Below are positions 17,107-24,551 of a DNA stretch of 64,000 nucleotides, in pieces (positions within the stretch are counted from its first letter, which is position 1; every line of letters begins with the position of its first letter). A model generated the notes under the pieces. It did no database searches, had not been told where the DNA came from, and worked only from the letters and a program-made list of their open reading frames with translations. The DNA is taken from assembly GCF_004785795.1 (NCBI RefSeq), contig NZ_SRRO01000001.1, positions 620,001 to 684,000 on the forward strand. The letters are read 5' to 3'. Position numbers and translations under genes: made by a program. This DNA comes from Nocardioides eburneiflavus (GTDB taxonomy: Bacteria > Actinomycetota > Actinomycetes > Propionibacteriales > Nocardioidaceae).

Positions 17107-18069
17107 TTGAATGCGAGCGTGCATGCGGTCGTCGCCGTCACGGACAAGCGGTGGTCCGACTTCCTCAGCGCGCGGCCGCACCTCACGGAGGCGAACTTCT
17201 GGACGCCATCGAGCATCGGTTTCCGTGCACTCACGACCGGCGAACCCATGCTGTTCAAGACGCACGCACCCCACGACCGCATCGTCGGCGGTGGGTTCCT
17301 CAGCGGCTTCGTGACCCTACGGGTCAGCGAGGCATGGCGCTTCTTCGGAGAGGGAAACGGCCGCGCCACGGAGGCCCAGGTCCTCGAAGACGTCAATGGC
17401 TACCGCAAGGGCCAGGGAAAGGCTTGGGACCCGGATCCGGTCATCGGCTGCATCCTGCTGCGGAACATCTTCTTCGCGCCGAGCGGAGCCGACCTCCCAG
17501 CGCCCCCGGAGTTCTCCCGAGGCGGGATCCAGCGGTACAAGCGATACGACCTGACCGAGCCGACCAACGACCACATTGCCTCGGCTCTCGGGCAGCTCGA
17601 GACGACTGCTCGACCAGACCTCGTGTGGCCAGACGACCTGCAGCTCGACGTCGCGGGGCCCGTCGTCGGGATTCCTCGGTTGACCACGCCACGAGTGGGC
17701 CAGTCAGCATTCAAGGCCCTCGTTCTCGGCGCCTATCAGCGCCACTGCGCGATCACCGGATCACGGATAGAGCCGGTGCTGGAGGCGGCCCACATCAGAC
17801 CTGTCAGGGATGGTGGCATCCACCGAGTCGACAACGGCATGCTGCTACGCAGCGACGTACACAAGCTGTTCGACGATGGGTACCTCGGCGTCGACGACCG
17901 CTTCCGACTGCGCGTGAGTCCTCGCCTCAAGTCGGAGTTCGGCAACGGGGTCGAGTTCTATGAACAGGAACGCGTCGGGCACACGATCTCGGTGCCCGCG
18001 TACCGCAAGTTGCGACCCGAGCGCGAAGCCCTGACGTGGCACATGGACACGGTGTTCAAGTCGGCCTGA
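17107..18069 (+). CDS. HNH endonuclease with N-terminal PUA-like (EVE/ASCH-type) domain
   Basis: 320 residues from TTG at 17107 (GTG at 17119 is an alternative). The N-terminal domain (about 5-125) reads AVVAVTDKRWSDFL...NFWTPSSIGFRAL...MLFKTHAPHDRIVGGGFLSGF, a PUA-like beta-barrel pattern of the sort that binds modified bases. The C-terminal HNH domain includes CAITG (C214), EAAHIRP (H229), DNGMLLRSDVHKLFDDGYL (N243, H252). This is the strongly conserved set found in stand-alone restriction enzymes. The pairing of a base-reader with HNH is typical of type IV, modification-dependent restriction. No methyltransferase accompanies it, as expected for that class. Confidence 0.85.
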   Translation: MNASVHAVVAVTDKRWSDFLSARPHLTEANFWTPSSIGFRALTTGEPMLFKTHAPHDRIVGGGFLSGFVTLRVSEAWRFFGEGNGRATEAQVLEDVNGYRKGQGKAWDPDPVIGCILLRNIFFAPSGADLPAPPEFSRGGIQRYKRYDLTEPTNDHIASALGQLETTARPDLVWPDDLQLDVAGPVVGIPRLTTPRVGQSAFKALVLGAYQRHCAITGSRIEPVLEAAHIRPVRDGGIHRVDNGMLLRSDVHKLFDDGYLGVDDRFRLRVSPRLKSEFGNGVEFYEQERVGHTISVPAYRKLRPEREALTWHMDTVFKSA

Positions 18070-18357
18070 ACCGAGGGCATCAACTTTGGCGGCCCCCGCG
18101 GATCTGCGCGAATGCTCTCGGCGCTCCTGCGCCCGTCTGGGGACGGGCGCACAGGACGGGCGCACAGGACGGGCGAGAAATGGTGCCCTCGTCGCGCACA
18201 CTGGCTACATGAACGCTGCCGCGATTGCGCTCCGCGCTCGAGCGGCATGAGTCCGAGCGTTCGGCAACAGGTCCAAAGCATCAACCCCGCAGGTCACGCT
18301 GGTCATGCTGAATCAGCAGGACCGTAGAACGCTTTGGATTGCAGGTAGTACCCACCC

Positions 18358-19590
18358 TCAGAGCCCGGGACCGGGACCGGGACCGGGACCCTCAGGCTCC
18401 TGTGGCCGCAGCGACTCGAGAATCGCCGCCGTCCTCGGGTCGACCAGCTTCCTGGGCTGAACGTAGTGCGCGCGAGTCACAGCAGTAGACGAGTGACCAA
18501 GGAGCTCGGCGGCCAAGTCCGTTCCCGCCGCCGTGTCGAGCGTGGTGGCAACGGTCTTGCGAAGCGTGTGAGGCACGACCGATGCGAGGTCCATGCCCTC
18601 GGGCAACAGGTCCGCGTTCGCGTCGCGGATCGAGCGCCACAAGCGCCGTACATTGGCGGGACTCAGGGGCGCGCCGGCCTTAGTGTGGAAGATCGTCTGC
18701 TCGGGATCCATCTCGCCGGTCACGGCGAGGCGGTCACGGAGCGCGTCGGCGGTGAAGCTCGGGACGGTGACGGTGCGCCAGTACCTCGAGTGCTTGGGAT
18801 GCGGCTGGCGTAGGAAGCCCTGGCCGCGGACGTAGACGATCGTGCCCGTGATCGATACGAGGGGTTGACCGCCATCGAGGTCCACGTCGCAGCGGCGGAC
18901 CGCCAAGGCTTCCCCGATTCGCGCTGACGTGCCAAGCATGAGCTCGAACAGCTGGGCGAGCTGACCATCCGGGGGCGGGCCTGGAAGCCCGGAATCGGTT
19001 CGATGCGAGCGAACGATGCGGCGAATCTCGGCCAGCTCGTCGAGTGTCAGCGATCGGATCTCCGACCGCGACCGGCGCAGCGGCGCGGTGGATCGCACCG
19101 GGTTCCGCGGCAACGCATCGTGGCGGACCGCCAGGTCGATGATCTGCGCGAGCACGACCCTGGCGTGGCGTCCGCGCGAATAGCCACGGGCGGCTTCTGC
19201 CTTGAGGAAGCGATCGAGGATGCCGACCGTGAGCTCACTGAGCCGCAGCTCGCCCACCGCCGGCAGGATGATCCGCCGGACGATGTCGCGATAGACCTCG
19301 ATCGTCTGCGGCGCGTGCTCCTGGCGTTGCTCGATCTCCTCGAGCCAGACTTCGGCAACCTCCGTGAGCTTGGTCTGGCCGTTGAGATCACCCGCTTCCG
19401 CCGATGGCAGCCCGCGCGCGATCTTCACCTTGAGCTCGTTCTCCGCCGTCGTGGCTGTCAGGGCACTGGCGCTCACCCGCCGGTAGGCACCGGTCAACTC
19501 TCGGAAGCGAGTGCTGGCGACATACCCACTCTTCGTGCGCCTCACAGTGATCACGCCGTAGGTGCCGAGCGGCTGGATCGGCCTAACCAC
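18358..19590 (-). CDS. int: Tyrosine recombinase, island integrase
   Basis: 410 residues. An N-terminal AP2-like arm-binding segment covers 1-60 and a SAM-like core-binding domain about 80-170 (KLTEVAEVWLEEIEQRQEHA). The catalytic domain carries Arg in TSARIGEAL, the HTLRKT box, LGHSSTAVTRAHY with the second His, and the nucleophile Tyr in AHYV. All key residues are present, so it should be active. The C-terminus is an odd GPGPGPGPG run encoded by a short GGGACC-type tandem repeat (18362-18391). It lies 0.45 kb from attR and overlaps the excisionase-like gene by 8 bp, so they are co-expressed. Confidence 0.95.
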   Translation of the reverse strand: MVRPIQPLGTYGVITVRRTKSGYVASTRFRELTGAYRRVSASALTATTAENELKVKIARGLPSAEAGDLNGQTKLTEVAEVWLEEIEQRQEHAPQTIEVYRDIVRRIILPAVGELRLSELTVGILDRFLKAEAARGYSRGRHARVVLAQIIDLAVRHDALPRNPVRSTAPLRRSRSEIRSLTLDELAEIRRIVRSHRTDSGLPGPPPDGQLAQLFELMLGTSARIGEALAVRRCDVDLDGGQPLVSITGTIVYVRGQGFLRQPHPKHSRYWRTVTVPSFTADALRDRLAVTGEMDPEQTIFHTKAGAPLSPANVRRLWRSIRDANADLLPEGMDLASVVPHTLRKTVATTLDTAAGTDLAAELLGHSSTAVTRAHYVQPRKLVDPRTAAILESLRPQEPEGPGPGPGPGL

Positions 19591-19783
19591 GGAGCTTCCC
19601 CTCGATCCAAGAGCGGACGCAGGACTCGGGATAACGCAGGGAGCGGCCGAGCTTGACCGCTTGGGGGCCGACCCCGTCGACGCGCCAGTCGTACAGGGTG
19701 GCGACGGGGATGCCCAGATAGTCGGACAGCTCGGCGACAGTGAGGAGTCGCTCGAGTCCGGAGTGGTTGGGAGTGATGGTCAT
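19583..19783 (-). CDS. Excisionase-like helix-turn-helix protein
   Basis: 66 residues from ATG at 19783. It is a single MerR/HTH_17 domain: LLTVAELSDYLGIPVATLYDWRVDGVGPQAVKLGRSLRYPESCVRSWIEGK, the winged-HTH of actinophage and pSAM2-type Xis proteins. Its stop overlaps the integrase start by 8 bp, the common xis-int order. It probably directs excision by binding near attR; it may also regulate int. A longer upstream frame exists but lacks a start context. Confidence 0.88.
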   Translation of the reverse strand: MTITPNHSGLERLLTVAELSDYLGIPVATLYDWRVDGVGPQAVKLGRSLRYPESCVRSWIEGKLRG

Positions 19784-20042
19784 GGCCACCAGGTGGGCAC
19801 GGCTCCCCGCGGAGACCAGGCCGCACCTCTGGAACGAGGTGGAGTGCCTGGCACCTACCCGCCAGACGCCTGTCGTTGAGCGGACCATCCAGCCATCATG
19901 CTTGACATTTACTCGACATAAACCCCACCCCAGAACGCTCCAAACCATCCCGCAGCGACCCGCACTGGAAGCACTGTTTCCGCAGGTCAGAGCGGGTTTT
20001 GGCACTTCCCGGTGTCGCGCTCGACAGAGCCCGAAATCGCAC

Positions 20043-20079
20043 CAGAAGGTTTGGGGTTCGAATCCCTACAGGCGCGCAG
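20043..20079 (+). repeat. Right attachment site (37-bp copy of tRNA-Arg 3' end)
   Basis: Identical to 1391-1427 over all 37 bp. Only the anticodon stem 3' strand, T-arm and acceptor 3' strand are present, so it is not a tRNA gene. It is the genomic tRNA end displaced by the island. Confidence 0.95.
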
Positions 20080-20275
20080 GTCCAGCAGCCCGGTCGTCCC
20101 GACCGGGCTGTTGTGCGTCCCGGGGCGCGTGGCGCGCGGTGAAGCCGCGCAGCTCGCGGTTGGCGCCGATCAGGAACACGCCCATGCCGATGACGACGAA
20201 CACCGCCATGGCCAGGAGCATGAGCGGGAAGACGGCGGGCGGCCAGTCGTGCTGGATGTACTGGTCGGTGCGCAT
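20066..20275 (-). CDS. Small single-pass membrane protein
   Basis: 69 residues from ATG at 20275, with GGAGG 5 nt upstream. One strong transmembrane helix, FPLMLLAMAVFVVIGMGVFLIGA, is flanked by a short polar N-terminus and a charged Arg/Asp-rich C-tail. The last codons and the stop (20066-20068) fall inside the displaced tRNA end (attR), and the tail reads through the old tRNA terminator. The gene was therefore already antisense to the tRNA 3' end before integration. Function unknown. Confidence 0.65.
   Translation of the reverse strand: MRTDQYIQHDWPPAVFPLMLLAMAVFVVIGMGVFLIGANRELRGFTARHAPRDAQQPGRDDRAAGPARL
20086..20110 (+). terminator. Original tRNA-Arg terminator, displaced
   Basis: Perfect 10-bp arms CAGCCCGGTC and GACCGGGCTG around a 5-nt loop, followed by TTGT, 6 bp beyond the right att repeat. 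In the uninterrupted chromosome this would directly follow the tRNA. Confidence 0.75.
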
Positions 20276-20449
20276 CGGGACCTCCGGGTCTCTCGTCGAT
20301 GTCACCCACGATCGCCCTGCCGGCGTGACCGCGACAGGTCCGTACGGCCCGTGGCGGGTGGGCCGGAAGGCCCGGTGCGCGCGCGGAGTCCGTTCCGCTG
20401 TGAGCGGAACGGGTGGGCCCGGGCACACCGGGGTGGCTAGGTTCGGCAC

Positions 20450-20749
20450 ATGGGCGAGATCCTGCGGTTCCCCGACCGACCTGCCGGCGAGCCCGCCGAG
20501 GCTCCGCAGCCGCTGTGGCGCGAGCTCGTCGGCCGCGAGCTGCACCGCGAGCGTACGAAGCGCGGCGAGCGGCTGGTCGACGTCGCCGGGCGGGCGGGGG
20601 TCTCCATGCAGTACCTCTCCGAGGTCGAGCGCGGGCTCAAGGACCCCTCGTCCGAGATGCTCCACGCCATCGCCGGCGCCCTCGACCTGGGCGTCCGCGA
20701 GCTCGCCACCCGCGTCGCGCGGCCGGACGCGCTGGCCCTGGCCGCCTGA
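20450..20749 (+). CDS. XRE-family regulator, ClgR/PopR-like
   Basis: 99 residues. A lambda-repressor-type HTH covers 25-80: LWRELVGRELHRERTKRGERLVDVAGRAGVSMQYLSEVERGLKDPSSEMLHAIAGALDL, quoted by its conserved core MQYLSEVERG and SSEML. This spacing and the YLSEVERGxKxxSSE block are those of ClgR and PopR, actinobacterial activators of clpP operons. It converges on a clpP pair 90 bp downstream, supporting a role as their dedicated activator, perhaps itself degraded by ClpP (it ends in hydrophobic ALALAA, a typical degron). It could alternatively control other stress genes. Confidence 0.85.
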   Translation: MGEILRFPDRPAGEPAEAPQPLWRELVGRELHRERTKRGERLVDVAGRAGVSMQYLSEVERGLKDPSSEMLHAIAGALDLGVRELATRVARPDALALAA

Positions 20750-20758
20750 GCCCCGCGC

Positions 20759-20834
20759 AACGTAGGCAGTTGGCCGAGGGCGTCTGCGCCATTGAGCGTG
20801 GATCAGCAGGTCTCGGCCGCGAACTGCCTACGTT
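20759..20834. terminator. Long inverted repeat between convergent genes
   Basis: Perfect 13-bp arms AACGTAGGCAGTT (20759-20771) and AACTGCCTACGTT (20822-20834) are extended inward by GGCCGAG/CTCGGCC with a 3-nt bulge, around a 33-nt loop. It lies between the ends of the XRE gene and the clpP operon. No T-run; a bidirectional terminator is the likeliest role. Confidence 0.65.
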
Positions 20835-20840
20835 GGTGAC

Positions 20841-21443
20841 TCACGCGAGCGCCGGCGCCTGCTCGCGCAGCACGGTGTCGACGATCCCGTAGTCGACGGC
20901 CGCCTGTCCCGGGAGGACGAGCGTGCGGTCGGTGTCCTGGCGGACCTGCTCGGCGGTGCGCCCGGTGTGCTCGGCGAGGATCTCCTCGAGCACCAGCCGC
21001 ACCCGGGCGACCTCGTCGGCCTCGAGGATGAGGTCCGGGACCGTGCCGCGGCCCTGGGTCGCGGGCTGGTGGAGCACCACCCGCCCGTGCGGGAGGATCG
21101 CGCGGCTGCCGGGCGCGCCTCCGGCCAGAAGCACGGCCGCGGTCCACGCCGCCTGGCCCACGCACACCGTCTCCACGCGCGGCTTCACGAACTGCATCGC
21201 GTCGTAGATCGCGAGCATCGCGGAGATCGAGCCGCCCGGGGAGTTGAGGTAGAGGCTCATCGGCAGCTCGGGGTTCTCCGAGGACAGGTGCAGCATCTGC
21301 GCGATCACCGCGTTGGCCACGCCGTCGTCGATCTCGGTGCCCAGGTAGATGATGCGCTCGGACAGCAGCCGGGAGTAGAGGTCGAGGGTGCGCTCGCCGC
21401 GCGGGGTCTGCTGGACGACGTACGGGATCGTGTAGCCACTCAT
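20841..21443 (-). CDS. ClpP-family protein with catalytic Ser replaced by Trp
   Basis: 200 residues, normal ClpP length. NSPGGSISAMLAIYD, LPHGRVVLHQP (H125) and QDTDRT (D170) are conserved. However, the nucleophile motif, normally G-x-A-A-S-M/A, reads GQAAWTAAVLL: Trp100 (codon TGG) stands where Ser is required. It should therefore be proteolytically inactive. It is the second gene of a pair; its ATG overlaps the stop of the active clpP (21440-21443). It likely forms mixed ClpP rings with that subunit, shaping the chamber or the interface to Clp ATPases, as for non-catalytic ClpR subunits in cyanobacteria and plastids. Confidence 0.9.
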   Translation of the reverse strand: MSGYTIPYVVQQTPRGERTLDLYSRLLSERIIYLGTEIDDGVANAVIAQMLHLSSENPELPMSLYLNSPGGSISAMLAIYDAMQFVKPRVETVCVGQAAWTAAVLLAGGAPGSRAILPHGRVVLHQPATQGRGTVPDLILEADEVARVRLVLEEILAEHTGRTAEQVRQDTDRTLVLPGQAAVDYGIVDTVLREQAPALA

Positions 21444-22051
21444 CGCGCACCTGCCAGGCCCAGGGAGTGCGTCCGCCCCGGTGCGACGTGGTCGATGCTG
21501 CTGACCAGCTGGTCGACGAAGCCGTACGCCAGCGCCTGCTCGGCGCTGAACCACCGGTCGCGGCGGGAGTCGCGCTCGACGGTGTCGCGGTCCTGGCCGG
21601 TGTGCTCGGCGATCAGGCCGAGGACGGTGTCGCGCGTGTGCCGCAGGTCGTCGGCCTGGATCTCGATGTCGACGGCCGTCCCGCCGATCCCGGCCGAGCC
21701 CTGGTGGAGGAGGACGCGCGCGTGCGGGAGGGCGTACCTCTTGCCGGGGGTGCCGGCGGAGAGGAGGAACTGCCCGGCGCTGGCGGCCATGCCCATCGCG
21801 ATCGTGCTCACGTCGTTGGGCACCAGGCGCATCACGTCGTGGATGGCCAGCATCGCCGAGACGGACCCGCCCGGGGAGTTGATCCAGAGGCTGATGTCGG
21901 CGCGGGGGTCCTCGGCGGACAGCAGCAGCAGCTGGTGCATGAGCCGGTTGCCGTTGCGCTCGCCGAGCTCCTCCCCCAGCACGATGATGCGTTGGTGCAT
22001 GAGGCGGCGGACGAGCTCGTCCTCGATGCGGTCGGAGGTGGTGATCGTCAT
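21440..22051 (-). CDS. clpP: ATP-dependent Clp protease proteolytic subunit
   Basis: 203 residues from ATG at 22051. It forms the tetradecameric peptidase core of ClpAP/CP/XP in the cytosol. The triad is intact: S91 in MGMAASAGQFLL, H116 in ARVLLHQGSAG, and Asp in VERDSRRDRW. WINSPGGSVSAMLAIHDVM is fully conserved. Little propeptide is visible before the first conserved helix. It is the first gene of a two-gene operon with a catalytically dead paralogue (ATGA overlap), resembling the secondary clpP pair (clpP3P4-type) of streptomycetes rather than the essential clpP1P2, which usually sits with clpX. A matching XRE regulator lies beyond the operon. Confidence 0.93.
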   Translation of the reverse strand: MTITTSDRIEDELVRRLMHQRIIVLGEELGERNGNRLMHQLLLLSAEDPRADISLWINSPGGSVSAMLAIHDVMRLVPNDVSTIAMGMAASAGQFLLSAGTPGKRYALPHARVLLHQGSAGIGGTAVDIEIQADDLRHTRDTVLGLIAEHTGQDRDTVERDSRRDRWFSAEQALAYGFVDQLVSSIDHVAPGRTHSLGLAGAR

Positions 22052-22139
22052 GCGGCCAGCGTGACCCGCTCCGCCCCCGCACCACAGGGCATTCTGCTGG
22101 CGGCGGATCTGCTGGCGGCGGAGGACGTACGGTGAGCAG

Positions 22140-22973
22140 GTGGTGCGACCGACGCGGGTGGTCCTCGACGTGGACACCGGCATCGACGACGCCCTGGCGC
22201 TGCTGTACGCCGTCGCCAGCCCGACGCTCGACCTCTGCGGGGTGACGACGGTCGCGGGCAACGTGCCCGTCGAGGTGGCGGCCCGCAACTCCGCGGCCGT
22301 GCTCGCCCTCGCGGGTGCCGCCGGCGTTCCGGTCGCGGTGGGTGCGTCGCGGACCACGGCCGGCGAGGGTCCGCGCACTGCGCCGTCCGACCACGGCCCG
22401 GACGGGCTGGGCGGCGTCGCCGTGCCGCCCGGTGCCGCCCCGGCCGCCGATGTCGAGTCGCTCGTGCGGGACGTCCGCGCAGCCGGTCCCTTCACCCTGG
22501 TGGGACTGGCGCCGATGACGAACCTGCCGGGCCTGGCGCCGTCGGCCGCCGGGGTCGTCCTGGTCGGCGGCACGCTGGCCGTCGAGGACCCGCCCGAGGT
22601 CAACGCCGGCCACGACCCGGAGGCCACCGCGCGGACCCTGGCGTCGGGGCGCCCGACGACGCTCTACGTGCGCGACGTCTTCGAGCAGGTCTCGGTGCTC
22701 CCGGGCGACGTCGAGCGGCTCGGGTCGTCGGACCGGGCCGCCGCCCGACTGGCGGGCGAGCTGCTGGCCGCGCGGAGGTCGCACCTCGTCGGTGACGCCG
22801 GCGCGCTGGTGCTCCTCACCTGTCCCGAGCTCTTCGGCGTCGAGGCCCGACGGATCGGACCGGCCGGCGGCCACCTCGTCCAGACGCCGGGCGGTCAGCT
22901 CGTCGACGTGGTGGTCGACGTGGATGCCGGGTCCGTGGCGCGGACCTTCGTCGAGGTCTTGCTCGCGACGTGA
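22140..22973 (+). CDS. Nucleoside hydrolase (IunH family)
   Basis: 277 residues from GTG at 22140 (an adjacent GTG at 22143 is equally possible). It hydrolyses the N-glycosidic bond of ribonucleosides for salvage in the cytosol. The Ca-binding motif DVDTGIDDALAL near the N-terminus is diagnostic, followed by GVTTVAGN. VGLAPMTNL and the GHDPEATA region supply further active-site positions. Length is slightly short of the usual 300-320. Base preference cannot be read from sequence. Its promoter region is shared with the divergent clpP operon (88 bp). Confidence 0.9.
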   Translation: MVRPTRVVLDVDTGIDDALALLYAVASPTLDLCGVTTVAGNVPVEVAARNSAAVLALAGAAGVPVAVGASRTTAGEGPRTAPSDHGPDGLGGVAVPPGAAPAADVESLVRDVRAAGPFTLVGLAPMTNLPGLAPSAAGVVLVGGTLAVEDPPEVNAGHDPEATARTLASGRPTTLYVRDVFEQVSVLPGDVERLGSSDRAAARLAGELLAARRSHLVGDAGALVLLTCPELFGVEARRIGPAGGHLVQTPGGQLVDVVVDVDAGSVARTFVEVLLAT

Positions 22974-22977
22974 GCCC

Positions 22978-23988
22978 TCAGCGGTCGAGCAGCGGCCGGG
23001 CCGGGTCCCAGGTCGTGCCGTCCCGCTCGTCGCGGCGCTTGCGGGCGATCGCCGAGAGGGCCTCGAGGACGACGCGGTTGGCCAGCGCCGCGGTGATGTC
23101 GGCGTGGTCGTACGGCGGGCTCACCTCGACCACGTCGACACCGACCACGGGCAGCTCGAGGCAGATGCGGCGTACGGAGTCGAGCAGCTGGCGGGCGGTC
23201 AGGCCGCCGGGCTCGGGCGTCCCGGTGCCGGGTGCGTGGCCGGGGTCGCAGACGTCGATGTCGACGGAGAGGAAGACCCCGTCGCACTCGTCGGTCGCGA
23301 TGCCGAAGGCCTCGGTGAGGCACTCCTCCAGGCCCCGGTGGACGATCTCGGTCATCTCGTAGGACCGCATCCGCTCGGAGGCCATCCAGTCGAGCGTCTC
23401 CGGCCCGGGCCAGTAGCCGCGCAGCCCCATCTGGAGGAACCGGTCGCCGCGCAGCGCGCCCGACTCGATCAGGCGCCGCATCGGCTGGCCGTGGCCCCAC
23501 AGCGAGCCGAACTCGATGTCGCCGGTGTCGGCGTGCGCGTCGAAGTGGATCATCGAGACGCGCCCGTGGCCGAGCACGTTGGCGACGCCCTTGGCATCGG
23601 GGTATGCGATGGAGTGGTCGCCGCCGAGCACGACGGGGATGGCACCGGCGCGGGCGACCTTCTCGACCGCGGCCTCGAGCCGGCCGAGGGTGGTCGCGAT
23701 GTCGCCGGGCGGCAGCTCGACGTCGCCGGCGTCGACCACGCGCAGGTCCCGGAGCCCGTCGGTGCGCAGCGCGAGCGAGGGCCGCGACCCGTCGTGGGGC
23801 AGGTAGTCGGTCATCCGGATCGCCTGCGGCCCGAACCGCGTGCCGGGCCGGTGGGACGTGCCACCGTCGAACGGCGCACCCACGACCACCACGTCGGCGC
23901 CGGCGTACGTCGACTCGTCGTCGAGGTCGCAGGCGGGCACGCCGAGGAACGTGACGTCGGGACCGAACTGTGCGCCGTAGCGGGCCAT
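22978..23988 (-). CDS. Ureohydrolase (agmatinase/arginase family)
   Basis: 336 residues. A dimanganese enzyme of the arginase-agmatinase fold that releases urea from a guanidino substrate. Metal ligands are all seen: GGDHS, DAHADTGD and SVDIDVCDP. ERM and EPGGLT follow as expected for agmatinase-like members (GHAPGTGTPEPGGLT matches the agmatinase loop). It may act on agmatine, guanidinobutyrate or guanidinopropionate; the substrate loop does not decide. It is convergent with the nucleoside hydrolase, with a 4-bp gap. Confidence 0.93.
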   Translation of the reverse strand: MARYGAQFGPDVTFLGVPACDLDDESTYAGADVVVVGAPFDGGTSHRPGTRFGPQAIRMTDYLPHDGSRPSLALRTDGLRDLRVVDAGDVELPPGDIATTLGRLEAAVEKVARAGAIPVVLGGDHSIAYPDAKGVANVLGHGRVSMIHFDAHADTGDIEFGSLWGHGQPMRRLIESGALRGDRFLQMGLRGYWPGPETLDWMASERMRSYEMTEIVHRGLEECLTEAFGIATDECDGVFLSVDIDVCDPGHAPGTGTPEPGGLTARQLLDSVRRICLELPVVGVDVVEVSPPYDHADITAALANRVVLEALSAIARKRRDERDGTTWDPARPLLDR

Positions 23989-24113
23989 GCGCCGACTCTA
24001 GGGGTCGCGGTCCGCCCCGGTCAGCGCTTGAGGGAGGCCTTGCGCGCGGCGTACTTGGCATACCGCCCCTAGGTGGGTGCTGCGCTGTCGGGGAGGTGGC
24101 TAGCGTCCACGCC

Positions 24114-24551
24114 ATGCCGTCCATCACCCGCACCTTCGCCACCTCCGCGCCGCCGGAGGTGGCGCACGCCTACCTCGCCGACTTCCGCAACGCCGAGGCC
24201 TGGGACCCGGGCACGAAGTCCTGCGAGCGGACCGGCGGCGACGGCGGCGTCGGCACGACGTACCGCAACGTCTCGTCCTTCCTCGGCCGCGAGGTCGTGG
24301 TGACCTACACGACCGCCGAGCTCGCCCCTCCCACCCGCGTGCACCTGCGCGGCACCAACGAGCAATTCGAGGGCCACGACATCTTCGAGATCAGAGCCGC
24401 CGGCGCCGGGTCCGAGGTCACGTACACCGCCCGGATGAGCTTCTCCGGGCTGTCGCGCCTCGCCTCGCCGCTGGTGCAGGCCTACCTGCCGGTCCTGGCG
24501 AGGATGACGGTCGACCAGCTGCGCGACTGCCTGGACCGGCAGCCGCGCTAG
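24114..24551 (+). CDS. SRPBCC-family (START-like) protein
   Basis: 145 residues. It shows the helix-grip fold of polyketide cyclase/dehydrase-like or START proteins: TRTFATSAPPEVAHAYLADFRNAEAWDPG at the start, a run of beta strands, and a long C-terminal helix (LASPLVQAYLPVLARMTVDQLRDCLDR). These small cytosolic proteins bind hydrophobic ligands; no catalytic residues are defined. Its end overlaps by 4 bp the end of the convergent membrane protein at 24548. Confidence 0.88.
   Translation: MPSITRTFATSAPPEVAHAYLADFRNAEAWDPGTKSCERTGGDGGVGTTYRNVSSFLGREVVVTYTTAELAPPTRVHLRGTNEQFEGHDIFEIRAAGAGSEVTYTARMSFSGLSRLASPLVQAYLPVLARMTVDQLRDCLDRQPR

Larger units (their letters stand above)
1391..20079. mobile_element. 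18.7-kb integrative genomic island in tRNA-Arg
   Basis: Bounded by perfect 37-bp direct repeats (1391-1427 and 20043-20079) equal to the 3' end of the tRNA gene, with a tyrosine integrase and excisionase-like gene immediately inside the right repeat. This is the classic layout of a site-specifically integrated element. No phage structural genes, replication protein, relaxase or type IV secretion genes are visible, so it is a genomic island or a mobilisable remnant rather than a complete prophage or ICE. Cargo genes lie on both strands with many independent promoters and wide gaps. Several show lower GC than the core, for example 6900-7620 and 13300-14100. Confidence 0.93.

Noticed and set aside
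16617..17963. 448-codon plus-strand frame overlapping the HNH gene
   Set aside because: Arg/His/Pro-rich translation with no ribosome site; the overlapping frame from 17107 carries the full HNH motif.
18362..18391. GGGACC tandem repeat as a possible CRISPR or satellite
   Set aside because: About five 6-bp units inside the integrase C-terminal codons; simple-sequence slippage, no spacers.
20043..20079. A second tRNA-Arg gene
   Set aside because: Only the 3' half is present; the D-arm and 5' acceptor strand are missing, so it is an attachment site.
24003..24065. Short minus-strand frame reading GRYAKYAARKASLKR before a stop
   Set aside because: It looks like the tail of a small basic protein, but a stop precedes it after a few codons and no start is available. 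Could be a gene fragment; too short to support.
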